Source of the DNA: Ponticaulis sp.
GTDB taxonomy: Bacteria; Pseudomonadota; Alphaproteobacteria; Caulobacterales; Hyphomonadaceae
Direction of reading: 5' to 3'
Length of the DNA stretch: 64,000 bases
Assembly (NCBI GenBank): GCA_002692725.1
Contig: NZLU01000046.1
Span: forward strand, 248,001 to 312,000
This document shows, one piece after another, positions 57,125 through 64,000 of the stretch. Both the position numbers and the translations under genes were made by a program. The notes beneath the pieces are model-generated. The model was given only the letters and a program-made list of their open reading frames with translations, was not told the DNA's origin and made no database searches. Positions within the stretch are counted from its first letter, which is position 1. Every line of letters starts with the position of its first letter.

Positions 57125-57297
57125 CCGAACATGAGTAAAACTTCGATTGCGAAGAAATTCCATTATTCCCTGACTGGTTTGTTCGGACATCCAGACTTGA
57201 CATGATTAATAAAGAAGCGCCGCAGACTATTTTTTAAACAGCATCTTTCAATCCCCGTTTTGTGATGTCCCACCTACTTATCTTGCGAAGATGGAAT

Positions 57298-57679
<382 letters not shown>

Positions 57680-57724
57680 TTTCAGACACTGGGCTTGAAC
57701 GACAACCGTAATCCGGAGGGAATT

Positions 57725-59128
57725 ATGTCAGACGAAGTACTAAAAATGATCCAGGAAAAGGACGTAGATTTTGTGGACCTGCGGTTCACAGACGTCCGGG
57801 GGAAATTGCAGCACGTAACCTTCACTGCCGACGCCGTAGACGCTGGCATGTTTGAAGACGGCACCATGTTCGATGGCTCGTCCATCGCGGGTTGGAAAGC
57901 GATCAACGAATCCGACATGGTTCTCATGCCGGACGCTGCGACAGCTAAAATTGACCCATTCTTCCAGCAGACAACGCTCACACTGAACTGTGACATTCTG
58001 AACCCGGGCACAATGGACGCTTATAACCGCGATCCACGTATGACCGCTAAAAAAGCTGAAATGTATCTGAAGTCGACCGGCATCGGCGACACGGCTTATT
58101 TCGGCCCTGAGCCAGAATTCTTCGTCTTTGACGACGTCAAATGGTCAACAGATGCTCACAAAACCGGTTACTCTTTCGACTCAACCGAGCTTCCTGCGAA
58201 CACAGACCGCGACTATGAAATGGGCAATATGGGTCACCGCCCAGGTCCAAAAGGCGGTTACTTCCCAGTACCACCTGTCGACTCTGAGCAAGACATGCGG
58301 TCTGAAATGCTGACCGTGATGAAAGAGCTCGGCATGAAGCCTGAGAAGCAGCACCACGAAGTTGCGCCAGGCCAGCACGAGCTTGGCATGGTCTTCGGAA
58401 CGCTGCTTGAAATGGCCGACCGCGTTCAGGACTACAAATACGTCGTCCACAACGTTGCAGCCTCTTACGGCAAAACGGCAACCTTCATGCCGAAGCCAAT
58501 GTATCTCGACAACGGTTCAGGTATGCACGTTCACCAGTCTATCTGGAAAGACGGCGCACCAACCTTCGCAGGCGATCTCTATGCTGATCTGTCTGAAACC
58601 TGCCTCTACTACATTGGCGGTGTCATCAAGCACGCTAAGGCTCTGAACGCCCTCACAAACCCGCTGACCAACTCTTACAAGCGTCTGGTCCCGGGCTTTG
58701 AAGCTCCGGTAATGCTGGCTTACTCTGCGCGTAACCGCTCAGCGTCTATCCGTATTCCCTACGGCTCGTCTCCGAAAGCGAAGCGTATCGAAACACGCTT
58801 CCCTGACCCAGGTGCAAACCCATACCTTGCGTTTGCGGCTCTGCTTATGGCTGGTCTCGACGGCATTGCGAACAAAATCCACCCAGGCGACGCAATGGAC
58901 AAAGACCTTTACGAACTTCCACCGGAAGAAGCTGCAAGCATTCCTCAGGTTTGTGGTTCACTGCGTGAAGCTCTCGCGTCTCTCGACGCCGACCGTGACT
59001 TCCTCACAGCAGGCAATGTCTTCGACAATGATCAGATTGACGGTTATATCGACCTGAAAATGGAAGAAGTGCTTCGCTTTGAGATGCACCCACACCCGGT
59101 CGAATTCGACATGTACTACAAGGTCTAG
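57725..59128 (+). CDS. glnA: glutamine synthetase type I
   Basis: 467 residues from the ATG at 57725 with GGAGGG upstream. It shows the N-terminal [21 protein letters not shown] segment (quoted in part), [22 protein letters not shown] and [17 protein letters not shown]. The adenylylation tyrosine is Y396 in [10 protein letters not shown]. The enzyme makes glutamine from glutamate, ammonia and ATP as a dodecamer in the cytoplasm. It is co-transcribed with glnB and ended by the terminator at 59163. Confidence 0.97.
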   Translation: MSDEVLKMIQEKDVDFVDLRFTDVRGKLQHVTFTADAVDAGMFEDGTMFDGSSIAGWKAINESDMVLMPDAATAKIDPFFQQTTLTLNCDILNPGTMDAYNRDPRMTAKKAEMYLKSTGIGDTAYFGPEPEFFVFDDVKWSTDAHKTGYSFDSTELPANTDRDYEMGNMGHRPGPKGGYFPVPPVDSEQDMRSEMLTVMKELGMKPEKQHHEVAPGQHELGMVFGTLLEMADRVQDYKYVVHNVAASYGKTATFMPKPMYLDNGSGMHVHQSIWKDGAPTFAGDLYADLSETCLYYIGGVIKHAKALNALTNPLTNSYKRLVPGFEAPVMLAYSARNRSASIRIPYGSSPKAKRIETRFPDPGANPYLAFAALLMAGLDGIANKIHPGDAMDKDLYELPPEEAASIPQVCGSLREALASLDADRDFLTAGNVFDNDQIDGYIDLKMEEVLRFEMHPHPVEFDMYYKV

Positions 59129-59162
59129 GGTCGAACCCTCGACACTTGATCGAAACGAAATG

Positions 59163-59197
59163 CCGCCAGCCTGTCATCAGGCTGGCGGTTTTCTTTT
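59163..59197 (+). terminator. rho-independent terminator of glnB-glnA
   Basis: The 11-base stem CCGCCAGCCTG / CAGGCTGGCGG with loop TCAT is followed by TTTTCTTTTT. It starts 35 bases after the glnA stop and ends the nitrogen operon. Confidence 0.94.
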
Positions 59198-59239
59198 TAT
59201 TTGCACCTTTGTGAGATGTTTGCGCGTGGAGTTATTTTC

Positions 59240-59983
59240 ATGCGCTTTGCTTTTCCGAGTCTCATCATTCTTACCTCGCTGGGTTCGCCCTTGGCTGCAT
59301 CCGAGCCCCAGACGCCGTCTGCGTGGATCTATTGCGACGTGCAGCATCAGCGCCCTTCATGGATAAACATCCTCGAGCGGACCGAAGTTAAATGGGGGGT
59401 CAGCGTCGAGGCTCAGCTTGCCCTCATCGCCGAAGAATGGGGTCTGGAGCCAGGCAATCTACCAGCCTGGTGGCGTCCAGCCTGGACGGATAACAGACGG
59501 GGCCGACCCGCCATCGCACCGGGCTATTTCGATGCGACCTGGCAGCGCTACGAATACGAGACCGGCAACAAGAATGCGTCTTATCGCGAGCTGACCGATC
59601 TGTCCGACTTTATCGGCTGGTATGTCGCGTCGTCGGCGGACCAGGTTGGTCTGCTCCCCGGTGACGCGCAAGGGCTATACGTTCTTTGGAAGCGCGGCGT
59701 ACGGTATTATCAGAGCGGCCAATGGCGCAGCAATACCGCCATGATCTACAGATCAGAAAACTTCGCTGAACGCGCACGCATTATCGGAGAAAACATCCAC
59801 TCCTGCCTCGCGCCGATTGAACATGTGCCACCACCCGCACATGGGACACCTCAAACGGCGGGATCACCTCCTGCGGCATCGGCACGGCCGAACGCGCCAT
59901 ACGACACGTTTTCCTTCCCCAACGGCGTAGCGAAACCATTTCGAACGTGGAGCTGGCGGTCAAAACGCGGCTCTCTGGATTAA
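59240..59983 (+). CDS. secreted protein with degenerate lysozyme-like (SLT) domain
   Basis: 247 residues from the ATG at 59240, with GGAG upstream and a Sec signal peptide ending about SPLAAS. The central part recalls the transglycosylase-SLT lipoprotein group (phrases such as KWGVSVEAQLALIAEEWG, PGYFDATWQRYEYETGN, DLSDFIGWYV and GLYVLWKRGVRYY). In that group the catalytic glutamate sits in a QES motif; here the same place reads EEW, so a glutamate is present but its neighbours are changed and activity is uncertain. The proline/alanine-rich C-terminus is variable. The assignment rests on pattern memory. Confidence 0.6.
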   Translation: MRFAFPSLIILTSLGSPLAASEPQTPSAWIYCDVQHQRPSWINILERTEVKWGVSVEAQLALIAEEWGLEPGNLPAWWRPAWTDNRRGRPAIAPGYFDATWQRYEYETGNKNASYRELTDLSDFIGWYVASSADQVGLLPGDAQGLYVLWKRGVRYYQSGQWRSNTAMIYRSENFAERARIIGENIHSCLAPIEHVPPPAHGTPQTAGSPPAASARPNAPYDTFSFPNGVAKPFRTWSWRSKRGSLD

Positions 59984-60000
59984 TTTCAAAGCGTTATCAC

Positions 60001-61230
60001 TCAACGAAACGCAGTACCGAGCTTCTGAAGTTTCGATTGATAATTGCTCATATGAGACCGGATAAATGCCTTGCGGATGCTGAAGAAACAGGGCTGCCGG
60101 ACAATTCCCTGCCAGAATGACGTTGAGTGAATCACCTCTCCTGATCCAAACTGAGCATCCTGTTGCCGGAGCAACTTCATCGGTAGATCTGGTTCCAGAC
60201 ACATAGATCGGCCAAGCCCAACCAGATCGGTATATTGGTCCGTTATAGCCCCTTCCAAAACCGCAGCTGACCGGAATCCGCCGCTGACGAGGATCGGCAT
60301 CCGCGATCTTGAATTCACGGCTCTAGCATACGCAAGCGCCGGAACGCCTCGTGAGAGCCCCGGCTGACCAAGACGCCCTTCATGAATTGGCAAATGCCGA
60401 CCCTGCAAGCCCAACATGGCGGGTTGAGCCAGCCCTCCCACGGATACATCCAGAAGATCAACCGCCTCGGCATTCAGCCAGTCAACAAGCTGAAGTGTGT
60501 CATCAAGACAGATCCCATCAGGCTCGCCATCAATTGCGCTGAGCCGGACACTGATTGCAAACCCGGGGCTCACAGATGCACAACAAGCCCTCAGGACCTC
60601 CAGCAGCAGACGAGACCGATTTTCGAGTGTCCCTCCCCATCGATCGCTGCGCTTATTCCATCTTGGTGACAGGAATTGTGAAATGAGCTGACCATGTCCC
60701 GCCTGTATCTGAACGCCATCAAATCCTGCCTGTTGTGCGAATCTCGCCGCCTTCGCAAACTGATCCGGAAGCGCCTGAACTTCTTCGTCGGTCATTGCTC
60801 TTGGCGGCGCGCTGCGAACGATGTCATCCTTAAGGTCTCTGGCTCGCAAAGCCGATGGCGCGACAGGCCGACGACACAAAGATCGAGGAATGGCCCGGCC
60901 GGGGTGATTGAGCTGCATCAGCACCCTGCCTCCATGCCGCTGCCCGGCCTCGTTCCATTGCTCAAATCGCTCCCGCTGTCCCCTGGCAAACCCGACATCG
61001 TCCAGCACGACACACGCCGGCGAGCCCGGATAACGACGATCCACAGAGACACCGCCGGTAATGAGCAAACCAGCGCCACTCGCGCCCCAGAGGTCATAAA
61101 GCTGCACAAGCTCAGAGCTGACACCGAACTCTTCCGTGCCCAGACCTTCTTGTAGTGCGGTTTTGACGATACGATTGGCAAGCACCAGTCCACAGGGAAA
61201 TGTCAAAACCTGAGCAAGCGGCGTTGTCAT
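60001..61230 (-). CDS. NADH:flavin oxidoreductase (Old Yellow Enzyme family)
   Basis: 409 residues, FMN-only TIM barrel without the C-terminal FAD/NADH domain of 2,4-dienoyl-CoA reductases. Marks are NRIVKTALQEGLGT, LMQLNHPGRAI, the active-site helix IQAGHGQLISQFLSP, and RWGGTLENRSRLL. Such enzymes reduce activated alkenes or handle xenobiotics with NAD(P)H. The start at 61230 lies 56 bases from the divergent parE start. The substrate is unknown. Confidence 0.9.
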   Translation of the reverse strand: MTTPLAQVLTFPCGLVLANRIVKTALQEGLGTEEFGVSSELVQLYDLWGASGAGLLITGGVSVDRRYPGSPACVVLDDVGFARGQRERFEQWNEAGQRHGGRVLMQLNHPGRAIPRSLCRRPVAPSALRARDLKDDIVRSAPPRAMTDEEVQALPDQFAKAARFAQQAGFDGVQIQAGHGQLISQFLSPRWNKRSDRWGGTLENRSRLLLEVLRACCASVSPGFAISVRLSAIDGEPDGICLDDTLQLVDWLNAEAVDLLDVSVGGLAQPAMLGLQGRHLPIHEGRLGQPGLSRGVPALAYARAVNSRSRMPILVSGGFRSAAVLEGAITDQYTDLVGLGRSMCLEPDLPMKLLRQQDAQFGSGEVIHSTSFWQGIVRQPCFFSIRKAFIRSHMSNYQSKLQKLGTAFR

Positions 61231-61286
61231 ATCGGCAAACTCCAGTCTTGAATGCTACTTTCCTGCGACTCAGTTATGATCGGAAA

Positions 61287-63260
61287 ATGACCAGTAATTC
61301 AAATGCCCAGCAGCAGAACGCTGATGCTTACTCGGCCAAGGACATTGAAGTTCTTGAAGGCCTCGAACCTGTGCGTCGCCGCCCGGGCATGTATATTGGT
61401 GGCACCGATGAACGCGCGATGCACCATTTGTTTGCCGAGGTGCTTGACAACTCCATGGATGAGGCCGTCGCAGGCTTTGCCAGCTGGATCAATGTCAGCC
61501 TTGCAGAAGACGGATTTCTGACCGTTACGGACAATGGTCGGGGCATGCCAACAGATCCGCATCCGAAATTTCCGGATAAGTCAGCGCTCGAGATCATCAT
61601 GACGGTGCTGCACGCAGGCGGAAAATTCAATTCGAACGCCTATCAGACATCAGGCGGACTGCACGGCGTCGGCAGTTCGGTCGTCAACGCATTGTCAGAA
61701 CGCGTTGAAGTCGAAGTCTGCCGTAACAAAACAATTTATCGCCAGTGCTTCGAGCGCGGCCTTCCCGTCACCAAGCTTGAAGAATTGGGCAGCACGTCGA
61801 ATCGGCGCGGAACGACGGTCCGCTTTAAGCCCGATCCAGAGATCTTTGGCGAAAAGGCAGCCTTCAAACCGAAACGCTTGTTCCAGATGGCCAAAACCAA
61901 AGCCTATCTGCAGAGCGGCGTCGAAATCCGCTGGAATTGTGCGACGGAGCTTCTTCCGGCAGATGGCAGTGTGCCAGCTGAAACCGTCCTGCACTATCCC
62001 AATGGCCTGGCCGATCAGCTCGATGAGTGGGTGAAGGAAAAGCGCCTGATTACAGAAGGTCCCTTCTCCGGAAAGGTCGACGCTGGCAAGTCCGGTAAGG
62101 TTGAATGGGCGCTTTGCTGGACATCACAAGGTTTTGGCGAAAGCGACAGCCAGATCCGCTCATTCTGTAACACCATTCCAACGCCTGAGGGCGGCACGCA
62201 TGAGGCCGGCCTCCGCTCCGCCCTCACGAAAGGGTTGCGCGCCTATGGCGATCTGAAGGGTGTAAAGAAAATCAGTCAGGTCACTGCTGAAGATGTTCTC
62301 GGCACATCTGGCACTCTTCTCTCTGTTTTCGTTCCCAACCCGGAATTTCAAGGCCAGACCAAAGACAAGCTTTCGACGACAGCGGCCTTCAGGCTTGTTG
62401 AAACCGCTGTTCGCGACAGGTTCGACCACTGGCTTGCGGCCTCCCCAAAAGAAGCTGACAAGCTTGTTGAATGGGTGGTCCAGCAGTCTGATGACCGTTT
62501 GCGACGCCGCAAGGAACGCGAAATCAGCCGGCAGTCTGCGACACGGAAATTACGGCTTCCAGGCAAACTCGCTGATTGCTCCCGAAACACACCGGAAGGC
62601 ACAGAAATCTTTCTCGTCGAGGGTGATTCGGCTGGCGGCTCCGCGAAACAGGCGCGGGACCGTGCGACCCAAGCCATTCTGCCGCTACGTGGTAAAATCC
62701 TCAATGTCGCAAATGCAAGTTCCGACAAACTGGCCAAGAACCAGGAACTCTCAGATTTGTCCTTGGCGCTTGGATGTGGTCTCGGCAAGAAGTTCGATCT
62801 CGACTCGCTGAGATATGAGCGCGTGATCATCATGACGGACGCCGACGTCGACGGCGCGCACATTGCGGCGTTGTTGATGACGTTTTTCTTCCGTCAGATG
62901 CCTGAGCTGGTCAATTCGGGTCGACTTTATCTCGCTATGCCGCCGCTTTATCGGCTCACAGCCGGAGGCAAGTCCGTTTATGCAATGGATGACACTCATA
63001 AAGACGAACTCATGGAATCTGAGTTTTCGGGCAAGAAAGTTGAGCTTGGACGCTTCAAAGGCCTGGGCGAGATGATGCCGGCTCAGCTGAAAGAGACCAC
63101 CATGAATCCGGCAACCCGAACGCTGGCGCGCGTGACTATTCCTGAAGAATCAGATGTCACACCTGAAGATCTGGTCGAAACTCTGATGGGCCGAAAGGCC
63201 GAACTTCGATTTCGTTTCATTCAGGAAAACGCACAATTTGTCGAAGACCTCGATATCTGA
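61287..63260 (+). CDS. parE: DNA topoisomerase IV subunit B
   Basis: 657 residues from the ATG at 61287. The GHKL ATPase shows EGLEPVRRRPGMYIGG, the Mg-binding asparagine in EVLDNSMDEAV, DNGRGMPTDPH and the QTSGGLHGVGSSVVNAL motif; the TOPRIM domain has LVEGDSAGGSAKQARDR and MTDADVDGAHI. Its length fits ParE, not the longer GyrB. With ParC it decatenates chromosomes after replication. parC is not in the window. An upstream in-frame extension to 61200 overlaps the divergent oxidoreductase and is rejected. Confidence 0.94.
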   Translation: MTSNSNAQQQNADAYSAKDIEVLEGLEPVRRRPGMYIGGTDERAMHHLFAEVLDNSMDEAVAGFASWINVSLAEDGFLTVTDNGRGMPTDPHPKFPDKSALEIIMTVLHAGGKFNSNAYQTSGGLHGVGSSVVNALSERVEVEVCRNKTIYRQCFERGLPVTKLEELGSTSNRRGTTVRFKPDPEIFGEKAAFKPKRLFQMAKTKAYLQSGVEIRWNCATELLPADGSVPAETVLHYPNGLADQLDEWVKEKRLITEGPFSGKVDAGKSGKVEWALCWTSQGFGESDSQIRSFCNTIPTPEGGTHEAGLRSALTKGLRAYGDLKGVKKISQVTAEDVLGTSGTLLSVFVPNPEFQGQTKDKLSTTAAFRLVETAVRDRFDHWLAASPKEADKLVEWVVQQSDDRLRRRKEREISRQSATRKLRLPGKLADCSRNTPEGTEIFLVEGDSAGGSAKQARDRATQAILPLRGKILNVANASSDKLAKNQELSDLSLALGCGLGKKFDLDSLRYERVIIMTDADVDGAHIAALLMTFFFRQMPELVNSGRLYLAMPPLYRLTAGGKSVYAMDDTHKDELMESEFSGKKVELGRFKGLGEMMPAQLKETTMNPATRTLARVTIPEESDVTPEDLVETLMGRKAELRFRFIQENAQFVEDLDI

Positions 63261-63308
63261 TATACGCGGCACGCAGCTCGTTTTTCTGTTCCTTGTGTCC
63301 CGGTTTAT

Positions 63309-63336
63309 TTGACTGGAAACAAAAGAACGGTAATGA
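63309..63336 (+). promoter_or_regulatory. candidate sigma-70-type promoter of the DEAD-box helicase gene
   Basis: TTGACT (63309-63314) is followed after 16 bases by TAATGA (63331-63336). It lies 60 bases before the helicase start in the 135-base gap after parE. Only the motif spacing supports it. Confidence 0.3.
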
Positions 63337-63395
63337 CACGCGCTGTTGAGCCCAAAACCTGAAGTATTTCCTCGATCAGCACGAATTGAGACTAG

Positions 63396-64000
63396 ATGAC
63401 ATTTGACCAACTCGGACTGAGCGAGCCATTGCTCCAAGCCATTACTGCGGCAGGCTACACAGAGCCAACCCCGATTCAATCCCAGGCGATTCCGTCTGTT
63501 TTGAGCATGAACGATGTCACGGGCATCGCGCAGACTGGTACCGGAAAGACGGCTGCTTTCGTTCTTCCGATGATTGATCGTCTGGCAAGTGGCCGATCGC
63601 GTGCCCGTATGCCGCGAAGTCTCGTCATCGCGCCGACGCGCGAACTTGCTGCGCAGGTTGCTGAGAACTTCGAGAAGTACGGCGTCAATCATAAGCTGAC
63701 CATGGCGCTGCTCATTGGTGGTGTCTCTTTCGGCGATCAGGATAAGGCCCTTATGCAAGGCGTCGATGTTCTTATCGCAACGCCCGGCCGCCTGATTGAC
63801 CAGTTTGAGCGCGGCAAGCTGTTGCTGACGGGTGTCGAGATGCTCGTCATTGATGAAGCCGACCGTATGCTCGACATGGGCTTCATCCCGGACATTGAGA
63901 GAATCTGCAAACTTTTGCCGCCGCGTCGTCAAACGCTTCTGTTTTCGGCCACCATGCCCCCCGAGATCGCAAAACTCGCAGCCCAGTTCCAAAACGACCC
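63396..64000 (+). CDS. DEAD-box ATP-dependent RNA helicase (partial, 3' end outside window)
   Basis: The first 201 codons of a longer gene are present. Visible motifs are the Q motif in GYTEPTPIQSQAIP, Walker A in AQTGTGKTAA, motif Ia PTRELAAQV, GG in LIGGVSF, motif Ib ATPGRL, the DEAD box in VIDEADRMLD and motif III SATMP. It unwinds RNA structures, probably in ribosome assembly or cold growth (RhlE/DbpA-like); the missing helicase C-terminal domain is needed to say which. The ATG at 63396 has GAG seven bases upstream. Confidence 0.93.
   Translation, partial: MTFDQLGLSEPLLQAITAAGYTEPTPIQSQAIPSVLSMNDVTGIAQTGTGKTAAFVLPMIDRLASGRSRARMPRSLVIAPTRELAAQVAENFEKYGVNHKLTMALLIGGVSFGDQDKALMQGVDVLIATPGRLIDQFERGKLLLTGVEMLVIDEADRMLDMGFIPDIERICKLLPPRRQTLLFSATMPPEIAKLAAQFQND

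Overview
The window is 64 kb of ordinary, gene-dense bacterial chromosome with moderate GC content. Neighbouring genes are often separated by a few bases or overlap by 1-8 bases. I see no insertion sequence, prophage, CRISPR array, rRNA or tRNA. The gene content (xseB-ispA-dxs, glnB-glnA, ParE, a CelD-type acetyltransferase, the Anbu cluster, Tat- and Sec-exported redox proteins) fits an aerobic alphaproteobacterium, probably a marine Hyphomonadaceae-like one. The family assignment is inference from gene style, not a computed placement.

Layout. 1-6.5 kb: the Anbu (ancestral proteasome-like beta subunit) cluster, with Anbu cut by the left edge, an alpha-E protein, a circularly permuted ATP-grasp protein and, divergently, a transglutaminase-DUF2126 fusion. 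6.6-12.3 kb: a tripartite RND efflux operon (lipoprotein adaptor, permease, outer-membrane factor) whose permease gene is split by a one-base frameshift near 10,404. 12.3-20.8 kb, minus strand: acyl-CoA ligase, dxs, ispA, xseB, a histidine phosphatase, a CelD-like acetyltransferase, lepB, a YbjQ-family protein, and a small membrane-protein gene interrupted by an in-frame TGA. 20.9-26.9 kb: Sua5-type threonylcarbamoyl-AMP synthase, a GlcD-like FAD oxidoreductase, an endonuclease/exonuclease/phosphatase protein, a patatin, rsmD and tadA. 26.9-29.2 kb: 5-oxoprolinase pxpABC. 29.4-35 kb: an amidohydrolase lipoprotein and a second RND pump (adaptor plus permease). 35.3-39.5 kb: creatininase-like protein, a MoxR ATPase with its vWA partner, and a UDP-glucuronate decarboxylase. 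39.6-44.6 kb: a lipoprotein with two carboxymuconolactone decarboxylase domains, a PQQ dehydrogenase with a C-terminal haem c domain, and an acyl-CoA dehydrogenase.

44.7-57.1 kb is the most unusual part. A short ModE-like regulator and an XdhC-MocA fusion lead a molybdenum-cofactor operon (moaA, moaD, moaE, moaB, moaC, moeA). Directly downstream is a two-subunit xanthine-oxidase-family molybdoenzyme (IorA/IorB type), and then SoxE-, SoxF-, SoxX-, SoxY-, SoxZ- and SoxA-like genes. soxB and soxCD are absent from this block, and SoxY lacks the usual GGCGG tail. The XdhC-MocA fusion suits a molybdoenzyme that uses the cytosine-dinucleotide cofactor, so the cofactor genes and the Ior-type enzyme probably serve each other. 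Whether that enzyme also works with the partial Sox set is the main open question.

57.3-64 kb: the nitrogen-control pair glnB-glnA ending at a strong terminator, a degenerate lysozyme-like secreted protein, an Old Yellow Enzyme family oxidoreductase, parE, and the start of a DEAD-box RNA helicase cut by the right edge.
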